Positions 9,254 to 18,564 of a DNA stretch of 58,612 nucleotides are shown in pieces. The translations under genes were made by a program, and so were the position numbers. Source of the DNA: Puniceicoccales bacterium. GTDB taxonomy: Bacteria > Verrucomicrobiota > Verrucomicrobiia > Opitutales > UBA953. The notes below the pieces were generated by a model. The model was not told where the DNA came from, did not search any database, and saw only the letters and a list, made by a program, of their open reading frames with translations. The stretch spans positions 1 through 58,612 of the forward strand of contig JAISZI010000072.1 of assembly GCA_031269335.1 (NCBI GenBank), in the 5' to 3' direction. Position 1 is the stretch's first letter, and the number at the start of each line of letters is the position of its first letter.

Positions 9254-10494
9254 AAATCGTCCTCGCATACTCAGGCGGACTCGACACCTCCGTCATTGTC
9301 AAATGGCTCAAAGAAACATACGCCGCTGACATAATCACCTTCGCCGCTAACATCGGACAAGAAGAAGAACTTGACGATCTCGACAAAAAAGCTGCCGCCA
9401 CCGGCTCTTCCAAGCACTACACGCTCGACCTCGTCGAAACATTCGCCCGCGACTTCATTTACCCGATGGTCCGCGCCAACGCCATTTACGAATGCCAATA
9501 CTACCTCGGAACTTCCATTGCCCGCCCGCTTATCGCTAAGGCGCAAGTGGATATCGCAAAAAAAGAACATGCCGATACCCTCGCCCACGGCGCCACCGGC
9601 AAAGGGAACGACCAATGCCGTTTCGAGTTGTCCTACATGGCTCTCGCCCCAGACCTGAAAATTATCGCACCATGGAAAATTGACGCCTATCGCCAACTTT
9701 TCCCTGGGCGCGCCGAAATGATCGCCTACTGCAAAAAGCACAAAATCCCCGTAGAGGCTTCCCTCAAAAAACCCTATTCCATGGATAGAAACCTCCTCCA
9801 CATTTCCTACGAAGCTGGTATTCTTGAAGACCCTTGGTTCGATCCATCACACCCGAAAAATAAAAACATGTTCAAACTCTCAGTCTCTCCCGAAGACGCC
9901 CCCAATGAGCCTGAATACGTCGAACTCGAATTTCTCAAAGGCGATTGCGTCGCCGTGAACGGAAAAGCGCTTACTCCGGCGCAAGTTATGAAAGCCCTTA
10001 ACCAGCTCGGAGGCACCCATGGCATCGGGCGCGTTGATATCGTTGAAAACCGCTTCGTCGGCATGAAAAGCCGCGGTGTTTACGAAACCCCGGGCGGAAC
10101 CATCCTCACCCACGCGCATCGCCAAATCGAAACCCTTACCCTCGACCGCGAAGTCCAGCACCTCCGCGATTCCCTCGTTCCCAAATACGCCGAACTCATC
10201 TACAACGGCTTTTGGTTCGCCCCAGAACGCGAATGCCTCCAAGCATTCATCGACAAAAGCCAAGAATTCGTGTCCGGCACCGTCCGCCTTAAACTCTACA
10301 AGGGAAACGTTATCACCTGCGGACGCAAATCACCGTTCTCCCTTTACGACGAAAACATCGCCTCCATGGAAGGCAATCAGAGCTGGTATAACCAAAATGA
10401 CGCCACAGGCTTTATCCGCCTCAACGGACTTCGCCTCCGCGCCCGCTGCAAATCCCAAGGCGTCCCCAAATACGCAAAAACAAAAAGCCTCTGA
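9250..10494 (+). CDS. argG: argininosuccinate synthase
   Basis: 414 aa. It ligates citrulline and aspartate in arginine synthesis. The N-terminal ATP pyrophosphatase P-loop, [15 protein letters not shown] (5-19), and the later segments [14 protein letters not shown] and [12 protein letters not shown] are diagnostic. The length equals the usual family length. ATG overlaps the stop of the upstream response regulator by 4 bases (ATGA). It is followed at 47 bp by argB, then argD, all on the plus strand. Confidence 0.96.
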   Translation: MKIVLAYSGGLDTSVIVKWLKETYAADIITFAANIGQEEELDDLDKKAAATGSSKHYTLDLVETFARDFIYPMVRANAIYECQYYLGTSIARPLIAKAQVDIAKKEHADTLAHGATGKGNDQCRFELSYMALAPDLKIIAPWKIDAYRQLFPGRAEMIAYCKKHKIPVEASLKKPYSMDRNLLHISYEAGILEDPWFDPSHPKNKNMFKLSVSPEDAPNEPEYVELEFLKGDCVAVNGKALTPAQVMKALNQLGGTHGIGRVDIVENRFVGMKSRGVYETPGGTILTHAHRQIETLTLDREVQHLRDSLVPKYAELIYNGFWFAPERECLQAFIDKSQEFVSGTVRLKLYKGNVITCGRKSPFSLYDENIASMEGNQSWYNQNDATGFIRLNGLRLRARCKSQGVPKYAKTKSL

Positions 10495-10541
10495 TCCGAT
10501 TATATTTCTTGTTCAAAGAAAAACACAGCTCCCGCTAAACG

Positions 10542-11423
10542 ATGTCCGAATCCATCCTCATTGAAAAGGCTATGGTCTTGATCGAAGCCCTGCCTTATAT
10601 CCAAAAATTTCGAGGCAACACCTTCGTCATAAAGTACGGCGGAAGTTTCATGGACGACCCCGCCCCAGACACGCGCACAAGCGTCGCTCTCGACATCGTT
10701 TTCCTCGCGAGCGTCGGCATCCAGACCGTAGTCGTCCACGGCGGCGGCAAAGCCATCACTCGCGCAATGCAAGCCTCCGGTCTGCGCAGCGAATGGCGCA
10801 ACGGAATGCGCATCACCAATGCCGCCACCGTGCGCGTTGTCGAAAAAACCTTAAACGGCGAAATCAATACCGAAATCTGTAACATCATCAGCAGCAAGGG
10901 CGGGCGCGCCAAAGGAATACCGGGCAACGCCGTAAGCTTGTGCGAAAAACTTTACGGGACCGACGCCGACGGAAACCCCGTTGACATCGGCTTCGTCGGC
11001 GACATCAAGTTCGTGCGCACCAAGATAATAAAGAAAGCCCTCGCCGACGGCTTTATCCCCGTTGTCTCTCCCATCGCGCTCGACGAAGACGACCAACCCT
11101 ACAACACCAACGCCGACGTAGCCGCCGCCGCCATCGCCAGCTCACTCAAAGCCCGACGCCTCGTCTTTATGAGTGATGTCCCGGGTTTGCTTGCCAAGCC
11201 AGACGACCCTTCCTCGCTCATTTCCACCCTCCCCGTCTCACAGGTCGAAGCGTTCAAAAACGACGGCACCATCGCCGCCGGCATGATCCCCAAAGTAGAT
11301 AGCGCCGTGAAGGCACTCCAAAGCGGCGTCAAACGCGTCCACTTCATCGACGGGCGCGTCCGCCACAGCCTATTGTTGGAAATTTTCACCGACAAGGGCG
11401 TCGGCACCGAAATTGTCCACTAA
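10542..11423 (+). CDS. argB: acetylglutamate kinase
   Basis: A 293-aa amino-acid-kinase-family enzyme, second step of arginine synthesis. The phosphate-binding KYGGSFMDD near residue 28, [10 protein letters not shown] and the C-terminal [21 protein letters not shown] are all classical. An N-terminal helix ([21 protein letters not shown], broken here only for description) resembles that of arginine-sensitive hexameric enzymes, so feedback inhibition by arginine is plausible but inferred. It lies between argG and argD with short gaps. Confidence 0.95.
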   Translation: MSESILIEKAMVLIEALPYIQKFRGNTFVIKYGGSFMDDPAPDTRTSVALDIVFLASVGIQTVVVHGGGKAITRAMQASGLRSEWRNGMRITNAATVRVVEKTLNGEINTEICNIISSKGGRAKGIPGNAVSLCEKLYGTDADGNPVDIGFVGDIKFVRTKIIKKALADGFIPVVSPIALDEDDQPYNTNADVAAAAIASSLKARRLVFMSDVPGLLAKPDDPSSLISTLPVSQVEAFKNDGTIAAGMIPKVDSAVKALQSGVKRVHFIDGRVRHSLLLEIFTDKGVGTEIVH

Positions 11424-11453
11424 ACACCGCCAGACCGACGTATTTTTTCTTCA

Positions 11454-12665
11454 ATGGAAACAGTAGAACGATACGAAAAACACTTGCTCGGCAACTACGC
11501 CCCGGCACCCATCACCCTTGTCCGCGGAGAGGGCACGCGAGTCTGGGACGACACGGGGCGACGTTATTTAGACTTTTGTTCCGGTCTCGCGACGAACAGC
11601 CTCGGTCATGCCCACCCGCACTGGGTAGCAGCCGTGAGTGCGCAGGCTGCCACCCTCGCCCATGTCAGCAATCTTTTCCGCAATAAGAAACAAGCTCTTC
11701 TCGCTCAAAAACTTTCTACGCGAACCGACAGCACCGCCGGTCTGGGCAAATTCTTCTTTTGCAACAGCGGAACCGAAGCCAACGAAGCTCTCCTCAAACT
11801 CGCCCGCTTGCACGGACGTCACAAATCCGGCGGCATCGAAGGGGCGTCCCGCAAAATTGTTGTCGCCTGCAACGCCTTTCACGGGCGCACGTTCGGGGCT
11901 ATGTCCGTCACCCCGCAGGAAAAAATACAAAAAGGATTTCGCCCGCTCCTCGACGAAATTGTTACCGCTCCGCTGAATAACACCGAGAAATTCGAGGCAC
12001 TCATTGACGACGACACAGCCGCCGTCCTCGTCGAACCGCTCCAAGGCGAAGGCGGTCTCGCCACGGCTTCGGCGGAATTTTTACACGCCTTGCGCGCCCT
12101 TTGCGACAAACACGGCGCACTTCTTCTTTTTGACGAAATTCAAACTGGCGTCGCACGCACAGGAAAGTTTTTCGCCTTCGAGCACGCCGCCGTTTCTCCG
12201 GACGCATTTTCTCTCGCGAAAGGTCTCGCCGGTGGATTCCCAATCGGAGCGGTCTGGATTGCTGAAAAACACGCGTCGCTCTTTGCGCCGGGATCGCACG
12301 GCACGACTTTCGGTGGCAATCCCCTCGCCTGCGCCGCCGCTATCGCAGTTCAGGAAGTTATTGATGAAGAACATCTTTTAGAAAAAATCCCCCTGCGCTC
12401 CAAATCTTGGCACGCTTCCCTCAACGCTCTCGCCGCACGATACCCCAACCAAGTTCGAGAGGTGAGGGGCATCGGCTATTTGACCGGTCTCGCCCTCCGC
12501 ACGACCGCTTCGCCGTTCGTCTCCGCTTTGCGCGAAAACAACCTCCTCACCGCCGCCGCCGGTGACAACGTCGTCCGCCTCCTCCCGCCACTCACCGTTT
12601 CCCCGGACGAACTCGACGAAAGCATTCGCATCCTCGAATTTACACTGAAACAGTTGCAAGCATGA
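11454..12665 (+). CDS. argD: acetylornithine aminotransferase
   Basis: 403 aa, PLP-dependent class III transaminase. The motifs FCNSGTEANEALLKLAR, FDEIQTGVARTG and LAKGLAGGFPIGA with Schiff-base K256 are present. Position directly after argB supports the acetylornithine role over other substrates. It is clearly distinct from the other class III aminotransferase at the left of the window. It closes the arg cluster; argC, argF, argH and argJ are not in the window. Confidence 0.93.
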   Translation: METVERYEKHLLGNYAPAPITLVRGEGTRVWDDTGRRYLDFCSGLATNSLGHAHPHWVAAVSAQAATLAHVSNLFRNKKQALLAQKLSTRTDSTAGLGKFFFCNSGTEANEALLKLARLHGRHKSGGIEGASRKIVVACNAFHGRTFGAMSVTPQEKIQKGFRPLLDEIVTAPLNNTEKFEALIDDDTAAVLVEPLQGEGGLATASAEFLHALRALCDKHGALLLFDEIQTGVARTGKFFAFEHAAVSPDAFSLAKGLAGGFPIGAVWIAEKHASLFAPGSHGTTFGGNPLACAAAIAVQEVIDEEHLLEKIPLRSKSWHASLNALAARYPNQVREVRGIGYLTGLALRTTASPFVSALRENNLLTAAAGDNVVRLLPPLTVSPDELDESIRILEFTLKQLQA

Positions 12666-12751
12666 CTTCATCAATAAGTTGCTATTTCACCGGCATTTCT
12701 CCTTCCCGCCGACGGAACTTTTCACTCACACCTTTGTCCCACGGTTAACTT

Positions 12752-14089
12752 ATGTCCGACACTTCTGTTTCCCTCTCTAACGCCACGTTTTCACGGCGTC
12801 GTTTCTTGCAAAAAGCCGGCATGGCACTCGTCGCAGGTGCTGCTTTCCCGACGCTAATTCCCGCCCGTGCGCTCGGCAAAGATGGCAGCGTTGCACCGAG
12901 TAACCGCCTCACAATGGGCGTGATCGGCACAGGGCAGGGCTGGTCGGACTTGCAAGGCTTCCTTGGGCATCGCGACGTCCAGGCGGTCGCCGTGTGCGAT
13001 GTAGATGGAAATGAGCGCAGACGAGTCGCCAATGCAATAGACGGGCGTTACCGCACCAAGGGCACCAAGGTTTTCGCGGATTTTCGCGAAATGTTTGATA
13101 AAGCGAACCTTGACACCGTGATTGTCGCGCCGCCCGACCACTGGCACGCTATCATCGCCATAGCCGCCGCCCGATCAGGCATTGATATCTACGGCGAAAA
13201 ACCTCTCGCGCACACCCTCGTCGAAGGTCGCGCCATCGTGAACGCCGTCAAACAACACGGCCGCGTCTGGCAAACAGGCAGCTGGCAACGTTCCCAACAT
13301 AATTTTTTCCGCGCCGCCGAATTGGTGCGCCAAGGTGCCATCGGCAAAATATCCCACGTCCAAGTCGGCACCCTCGGCACTCAAAACGGCTTCGCCGCCT
13401 CGCTCTCCTCCACCCCAAATCATGATCGCATCGGGAAACCCCCATCGCATATCGATTACGATTTCTGGGTAGGTCCCTCGGCGTGGATGGAATACGACCC
13501 GCGTTTCAGCCGTTACCACTGGCGCTGGATTCTCAACTTCGGTGGCGGAAACCTCATGGATTGGGTCGGTCACCACGTTGACATCGCCCACTGGGCACTC
13601 GACTTCGACGACACCGGTCCGGCAAAAATTAGTGGCACCGCATCTTATTCCACCAGAAAACCATGGGACGCCGAGACAACTTATCATTACCAATGCACTT
13701 ATGCTAACGGGCAAGTTATTAAGGTCGGCTCATCTTATCCCAGCGGAACCAAATTTTATGGCGAAAACGGACAATGGATTTACGTTGATCGCGGTCGCCT
13801 CTCTGCCTCCGACTCTGGTATTTTGAACATTCCGCCCGACCCGGCTCTTCCGCAACTTTATCGCAGCCAAGATCATAACCGCAATTTCATCGATTGCGTG
13901 AAAAATCGCGGGCAAACAATCACACACGTCGAATCCGCACACCGCAGCGCAAGTGTCGGACACCTCGGACACATAGCCGTCAAGACCGGTCGCACGATTA
14001 ACTGGGACCCTGTCTCCGAAACGATCAAAGACGATCCCTCCGCCACCGCCATGCTTTCCCCAGTTTATCGCGCCCCCTGGGTGCTGTGA
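12752..14089 (+). CDS. Tat-exported Gfo/Idh/MocA-family oxidoreductase
   Basis: A 445-aa NAD(P)-dependent sugar dehydrogenase-like protein. A twin-arginine leader, SRRRFLQKAGMALVAGAAF (about 11-29), predicts folded export to the periplasm. The Rossmann segment GVIGTGQGWSD, the dinucleotide-fold acidic end AVCDVDG and the signature YGEKPLAHTLVEG follow. The MocA-type C-terminal domain carries GGGNLMDWVGHHVDIAHW. Verrucomicrobiota and Planctomycetota carry many such proteins for carbohydrate breakdown; the substrate is unknown. A second family member lies at 35.3-36.7 kb. Confidence 0.9.
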   Translation: MSDTSVSLSNATFSRRRFLQKAGMALVAGAAFPTLIPARALGKDGSVAPSNRLTMGVIGTGQGWSDLQGFLGHRDVQAVAVCDVDGNERRRVANAIDGRYRTKGTKVFADFREMFDKANLDTVIVAPPDHWHAIIAIAAARSGIDIYGEKPLAHTLVEGRAIVNAVKQHGRVWQTGSWQRSQHNFFRAAELVRQGAIGKISHVQVGTLGTQNGFAASLSSTPNHDRIGKPPSHIDYDFWVGPSAWMEYDPRFSRYHWRWILNFGGGNLMDWVGHHVDIAHWALDFDDTGPAKISGTASYSTRKPWDAETTYHYQCTYANGQVIKVGSSYPSGTKFYGENGQWIYVDRGRLSASDSGILNIPPDPALPQLYRSQDHNRNFIDCVKNRGQTITHVESAHRSASVGHLGHIAVKTGRTINWDPVSETIKDDPSATAMLSPVYRAPWVL

Positions 14090-14205
14090 AGCACGCGACG
14101 GGGCGTTCGGGTGTCCTCGCGTAAAAGCGCGCTCCTTTTATGACGCGAGATGCCGCCGCCATAAATGCCTGTTCCGACGGAACGCTGGAGGCGGAGGAAC
14201 GCTTT

Positions 14206-16212
14206 ATGCTTTCCTCCGAGTTTCAGCCTGCCGGCGACCAGCCGCAGGCGATAGAACAGCTCACCGAATCTTTTCTTTCGGGGAACAAATACCAGACACT
14301 CCTCGGCGTCACCGGCTCCGGCAAAACATTTACGATGGCGAATATTATACAACGCCTCCAACGCCCCACACTTGTCATCTCACACAACAAAACACTCGCC
14401 GCCCAACTTTACTCCGAATTTAAGAATTTTTTCCCAAAAAACGCCGTCGAATACTTTATCAGTTATTACGATTTTTACCAACCCGAAGCGTATATCCCGC
14501 AGACGGATACTTACATCGAAAAAGATTCCGCGATAAATGATGATATCGAGCGGCTGCGCATCGCCGCCAGCAGCGCGTTATTGATGCGCCGTGACGTCAT
14601 TGTCATCGCCAGTGTTTCGTGTATTTACGGCCTCGGCTCTCCCGACGATTTTAAGGAAATGGTGATACCTCTGCGGACGGGGATGCAAATCCGCCGCGAT
14701 ACATTGCTCGAAAAACTCGTGGCAAACCTCTACCAGCGCAACGAAATCAAATTTGAACGGTGCGATTTTCGTGTGCGCGGCGATGTGGTGGATATTTTTC
14801 CCGCCTACAAGGAAAACGCGCTGCGCGTTGAGTTTTGGGGCGACGAAATTGAGAGTTTGCGCGAGCTTGACCCGCTCACAGGACGCGTGGGCGGACGGCT
14901 GACTCACTTCGATCTCTACCCCGCCACGCAATACATTGTCGCCCCAGACCGCGTGGAACGCGCCCGGACTGCTATCCGCGCCGAGTTGGAGGAGCGCGTG
15001 GCGTTTTTTGAAAAAGCGGGACGCCTATTGGAGGCGCAGCGCATCCGAATGCGCACGGAATATGATTTGGAAATGTTGGCGGAAACGGGGATGTGCCAGG
15101 GCGTCGAAAACTACTCCATGCACATCGGCGGACGCAAACCGGGGCAACGCCCGTGGTGCCTGCTCGATTTTTTCCCGAAAGATTTTCTCGTTTTTATAGA
15201 CGAAAGCCACGTCACCGTGCCGCAGATACGGGGCATGTATCACGGAGACCGCTCGCGCAAGGAACGCTTGGTGGAGTTCGGGTTTCGTCTGCCAAGCGCA
15301 TTGGAAAACCGCCCGCTCGAACCAGACGAGTTCACCGCCGCCACAGGGCAGACACTGTTCGTCTCCGCCACCCCCGCGCCCTACGAGTTGGAAGTAAGCG
15401 GCACCGTGGCTGAACAAGTCATCCGCCCGACAGGTCTGCTCGACCCCACGATGGAAGTGCGTCCGATAAAGGGGCAGGTCGAAGACCTCATCGGCGAGGC
15501 GAAAAACACCGTCGCCGAAGGCGGGCGCGTGCTCGTGACCACCCTCACAAAACGCATGAGCGAAGACCTCGCGGAGTTCATGCGCGAAAACGGACTCGCC
15601 GTGGAATACCTGCACTCGGACATAGACGCCATTGAACGCGTGGAAATCCTGCGCCGCCTGCGCGAAGGGCGTTTCGATGTACTCATCGGCGTGAACCTGC
15701 TGCGCGAGGGACTCGACCTGCCCGAAGTCGCCCTTGTGGGCATCCTCGACGCCGACAAAGAGGGCTTCCTGCGCAGCGAAACAAGCCTCATCCAAACCGC
15801 CGGACGCGCCGCACGCCACGAGCGCGGACGCGTCATCCTCTACGCCGACGTGATGACAAACTCCATCGTGCGCGCCTTAGCCGTGACAGCCATGCGCCGC
15901 GAACGCCAGACCGCCTATAACACCGCCCACGGCATCACCCCGCACGGCGTCGCCCGCCCCGTGCAAGCGAGCCTCGCGCCGAACGCTCAAGACGCTGCTA
16001 TCGAAGCACTTGCGCTTGCGGAAAGCACCCCCGGCAAAGATACGGTGGACATGCTCGCAGAACTGGAAAACGAAATGCTCACCGCTGCAGACAAACTGGA
16101 GTTCGAGCGCGCCGCCCTGTTGCGCGACCAAATCGCGATACTCAAAGGCGAAAAACCCGCCCACTCCGGCAGCGGCGCAAATTACCGCAAACGACGCGGA
16201 AAACACCGTTAA
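14206..16212 (+). CDS. uvrB: excinuclease ABC subunit B
   Basis: 668 aa, the damage-verification helicase of nucleotide excision repair. Walker A GVTGSGKT at 34-41, the beta-hairpin region YYDFYQPEAYIPQTDTYIE, the DESH box in FIDESHVTVPQ, helicase motif AGRAARHERGR and a C-terminal UVR motif (ELENEMLTAADKLEFERAA) are all visible. ATG 14206 is chosen because a strong Shine-Dalgarno, GGAGGA (14193-14198), sits 7 bp upstream and the length then matches E. coli. An ATG at 14140 would add 22 non-conserved residues. Confidence 0.95.
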   Translation: MLSSEFQPAGDQPQAIEQLTESFLSGNKYQTLLGVTGSGKTFTMANIIQRLQRPTLVISHNKTLAAQLYSEFKNFFPKNAVEYFISYYDFYQPEAYIPQTDTYIEKDSAINDDIERLRIAASSALLMRRDVIVIASVSCIYGLGSPDDFKEMVIPLRTGMQIRRDTLLEKLVANLYQRNEIKFERCDFRVRGDVVDIFPAYKENALRVEFWGDEIESLRELDPLTGRVGGRLTHFDLYPATQYIVAPDRVERARTAIRAELEERVAFFEKAGRLLEAQRIRMRTEYDLEMLAETGMCQGVENYSMHIGGRKPGQRPWCLLDFFPKDFLVFIDESHVTVPQIRGMYHGDRSRKERLVEFGFRLPSALENRPLEPDEFTAATGQTLFVSATPAPYELEVSGTVAEQVIRPTGLLDPTMEVRPIKGQVEDLIGEAKNTVAEGGRVLVTTLTKRMSEDLAEFMRENGLAVEYLHSDIDAIERVEILRRLREGRFDVLIGVNLLREGLDLPEVALVGILDADKEGFLRSETSLIQTAGRAARHERGRVILYADVMTNSIVRALAVTAMRRERQTAYNTAHGITPHGVARPVQASLAPNAQDAAIEALALAESTPGKDTVDMLAELENEMLTAADKLEFERAALLRDQIAILKGEKPAHSGSGANYRKRRGKHR

Positions 16213-16249
16213 CCACAGCGCGCAGTGCGCGGCGGCGAGATGCCGCTTG

Positions 16250-16425
16250 TCCTGTCCGCCGGGGATGTAGAGGCCGACGCGCCGGATGGGGTCGAACTTT
16301 TCGCCGACCTCGGCTCCGTGCCTGTTTTTGCCGAGCCACCCGCAGCGGGGAGGTATGGGCGGCGATGTTCTCGTGGGCGGTCTTGAAGTTGATCGCCGCA
16401 AGTAGGTGAGGCCGTTCGTGCGACA
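16250..16425 (-). pseudogene. hisD (histidinol dehydrogenase) fragment
   Basis: Two minus-strand frames hold consecutive pieces of the N-terminal part of HisD. AINFKTAHENIAAHTSP (about 16410-16350) corresponds to the helix before the active-site region. After a frameshift, KNRHGAEVGEKFDPIRRV followed by GLYIPGG (about 16335-16255) matches the HisD signature R-V-G-x-Y-x-P-G-G. Sequence beyond IPGG is not HisD-like. About 50 codons of a gene of more than 400 codons remain, so this is a relic. Confidence 0.6.
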
Positions 16426-16486
16426 TCGGTGGAATCCTGTGGCAGAATCATGAATGCGGTGTTTAGCACTGCGTAACCCTCGGTAT

Positions 16487-16849
16487 CTAATCCGCCCTCG
16501 GGGTATTCGCCAATTTGCCGAACCAAGAGTCAGACCCGTGGCGGCGTTCGCAGCCGACGATCTCGGCGATGCCGACAATCCCTCCCATGTCATAGGATTC
16601 GGGCAGCTCGATGCCGGCGCGGGTGCTCAGTCCGGCTATGGAATCAGTGAAGAGCAGGTTTTCACTCAGCGAGGCATGAATCAGCACTTTTCCGCGGTAA
16701 TGGGTTCGACGAGAGCGGTTTTCTATGTCTTTGATTCCGTTTACCACCAACCAAGCGTAAGGCTGCCGAATGGCGAGTGCGGGCAGGGATTGGAACGTGG
16801 GTGTCCATCGTGCGGTGGCGGAAAGTGTGATGCTGGCCAGACTGGGCAT
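16487..16849 (-). pseudogene. ASCH-domain protein, probably truncated
   Basis: A 120-codon frame. ALAIRQPYAWLVVNGIKDIE is the typical ASCH N-terminal signature, followed by RTHYRGKVLIHAS and the strand GIVGIAEIVG. ASCH domains are PUA-like RNA/nucleotide-binding folds. The frame stops shortly after DSWFGKLANT, where relatives continue with a closing FG-containing strand and a proline-rich turn. The sequence around it is also made of fragments. I therefore call it broken, but a short functional protein cannot be excluded. Confidence 0.55.
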
Positions 16850-16858
16850 GTAGGAGGG

Positions 16859-17130
16859 TCAGGACGAAACGGGCAATTTCATGCCGTGTCGGCAGATTTC
16901 GGCAAATGCCGTTTCAGACACTTTGACGGGTGAGGTGAAGTTGTTGCGGATGCCCAAGGCCTTCGCTTGGTCTCCGGGGAATGGTTGCTCAAACAGCTCG
17001 GTATCGGCGAAACGGAGAGCGAGTATCTCTTTCATGGGGTCGCCCTCAACCATGTCACGGATGTGTTCCCACTCGAAGACACCGAGGCGGCGAAACGCGT
17101 TGAACAAAACTTTGGCCGGCCTTCGGCGCA
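16859..17130 (-). pseudogene. ORF fragment of unknown family
   Basis: The minus-strand frame reads as a natural protein from about 17125 (VLFNAFRRLGVFEWEHIRDM) to its stop at 16859 (KVSETAFAEICRHGMKLP). The part of the frame upstream of 17130 is out-of-frame rhuM sequence, so the gene start is lost. I do not recognise the family. It sits between the rhuM relic and the ASCH relic. Confidence 0.4.
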
Positions 17131-17134
17131 CCTC

Positions 17135-17285
17135 CAGTGTTCTCACGGCTTGTATCGAAGAGGATAGCAATTTGTTGCTGTGCGAGCCAGACGTCCGCGC
17201 CGTCAAAGCGGACATTGACGCTCGTCACGCCGTTGTCGTCTTGATAGAGAAGAAACTGGTCGTCCTGCGATTATTTTTCGTTCAT
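17135..17285 (-). pseudogene. rhuM-family N-terminal fragment
   Basis: From ATG 17285 the frame reads MNEK, a TAA stop (17273-17271), then SQDDQFLLYQDDNGVTSVN followed by VRFDGADVWLAQQQIAILFD. The latter is the characteristic N-terminus of the RhuM (virulence/phage-associated) family, V-R-F-x-x-x-x-V-W-L-x-Q-x-Q-x-A-x-L-F. The match ends after DTSREN, about 48 codons in, of a family that is normally more than 300 residues. Nonsense codon plus truncation make it a relic. Confidence 0.6.
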
Positions 17286-17357
17286 GGCGTGGCCTTCAAA
17301 GAAGTTGTAATGCTTAAAAACGCGGCAGGCAAAACGGCTACTTGTTTTGTTTTCCAA

Positions 17358-18272
17358 TCAATAGCACGTTGGTTCGTTAAGTTTTATGGCGAAACTTGCT
17401 CCGTTAAGAGCCGCGCCCCCGAAAGTGTCCATGCAGTAGAAACCAACAGGCTGAATAACAGCCAGGGCATTCCTCTGATGCGCCAAGCGAATAAAATCAG
17501 CCATTTCCGCCTTGCTCACAATTGCATCCCGGTCGGGAGGTGTAAACGTCAGGATTCGCATATAGTAACAAGAGCCGCCCGCCTCATAGACTACATTTGG
17601 ATACTCGCTATCCGGTTTCGGATAGGTGGAAACTATCTTCATTCCTTTTTCGTGCAAGAGGGTGGCGGCAATTTCTGTGCCAAACGCAACTAACTTCTCC
17701 TTTGACATTTTCATCCCCAAACATTCCGCCGCCGCCTCATGATTGAACATTCTGGGTTCTCCATTGGCATCCAAAATACCGGTTTGCCATGTCTCAAAAG
17801 CATAAATATCCGGATCGGTCATGTATAAACGCGAAATTTTTTCCGCGGAGAAATCAAACACCAACAGACCGGAATTCTCTCCCTGCCTGAGCAACAAGGC
17901 ATAGGTGTATCCAGCAGGTGAAATCCCCTCTCGCAAAATCACAATCGAGAGAGTCGGAGCACTTTTTGTTCTTGCGATGGTGTCGAATTTCCCCGTGATA
18001 TAATTTCTATAAGCCACGGCGTCGAGATCGGGTTGCGTCACCCAATAAGAACCGTATTCAAAATTTTCGTCCAGCAACGGCAAAAACAAAGAGGCATTTA
18101 ACGCCTCCCATCCCTGCTTGACAGATAAAAACGCCCGCCAGCGTTTTTCATTCAACTCCGACGAAAAAGGATTGTCTTTTTCATTGTCATACCGCCAGCG
18201 ATAAACCTGCCCGGCAAAGACCAGTTTCCCGGCAATTTTGATTTGTTTGTCTCTTTTGATTTCTTTTTTCAT
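17358..18272 (-). CDS. hypothetical protein, last gene of the defence-like operon
   Basis: A 304-aa soluble protein with no signal peptide or membrane segment. I do not recognise a family. It is rich in aromatic residues (for example VYRWRYDNEKDNPF near residue 22) and looks like an alpha/beta protein. The DNA is visibly more AT-rich than its neighbours, which suggests separate acquisition. ATG 18272 is supported by an AAGGAGA Shine-Dalgarno about 10 bp upstream. It overlaps (ATGA) the stop of a small, broken gene, which in turn overlaps the methyltransferase stop. This arrangement points to one transcript, so a role connected to the methyltransferase is possible but unproven. Confidence 0.7.
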   Translation of the reverse strand: MKKEIKRDKQIKIAGKLVFAGQVYRWRYDNEKDNPFSSELNEKRWRAFLSVKQGWEALNASLFLPLLDENFEYGSYWVTQPDLDAVAYRNYITGKFDTIARTKSAPTLSIVILREGISPAGYTYALLLRQGENSGLLVFDFSAEKISRLYMTDPDIYAFETWQTGILDANGEPRMFNHEAAAECLGMKMSKEKLVAFGTEIAATLLHEKGMKIVSTYPKPDSEYPNVVYEAGGSCYYMRILTFTPPDRDAIVSKAEMADFIRLAHQRNALAVIQPVGFYCMDTFGGAALNGASFAIKLNEPTCY

Positions 18273-18564
18273 GGTTTTGTGTTCTCCTTGCCTGGATTTT
18301 CCCACATGGACAGGACGGATTGTTTTACGGTGAGTTTGGTTGGTCCAACGTGCTTGTCGAGTATTCTTCCCTCGATTTGGTGAATGTTTTTCAATGCTCA
18401 AAGATTACCTATTACATCGGCGAGCATGTCTTTTTCCATTGGAGAAAGATTAACTGTCGCCCTAAAAAAGCAAGGTTGTCGATATGGCGGCATATAGTCT
18501 TGGCGTTGGTCAAAACCTGACGATTGATTTGTAACTGCGTTGTTTTCGTCTCGGTCATAATCAT
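18269..18564 (-). pseudogene. small gene broken by a frameshift and a stop codon
   Basis: ATG 18564 overlaps the methyltransferase stop as ATGA and opens the frame MTETKTTQLQINRQVLTNAK, then TICRHIDNLAF. At a six-T run (minus strand, 18464-18469) the sensible reading moves to another frame: RATVNLSPMEKDMLADVIGN. A TGA at 18400-18398 interrupts it, and the same frame continues LKNIHQIEGRILDKHVGP to a TGA that overlaps the next ATG. The 296-nt span is not a multiple of three. The intact gene would have had about 98 codons. Function unknown. Confidence 0.5.

Noticed and set aside
14140-14205. Upstream start for uvrB
   Set aside because: A strong Shine-Dalgarno 7 bp before ATG 14206 and the normal UvrB length favour the internal start.
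16881-17693. 270-aa plus-strand frame across the fragment region
   Set aside because: No recognisable family, and it overlaps recognisable minus-strand remnants of rhuM and the start of the 304-aa gene.
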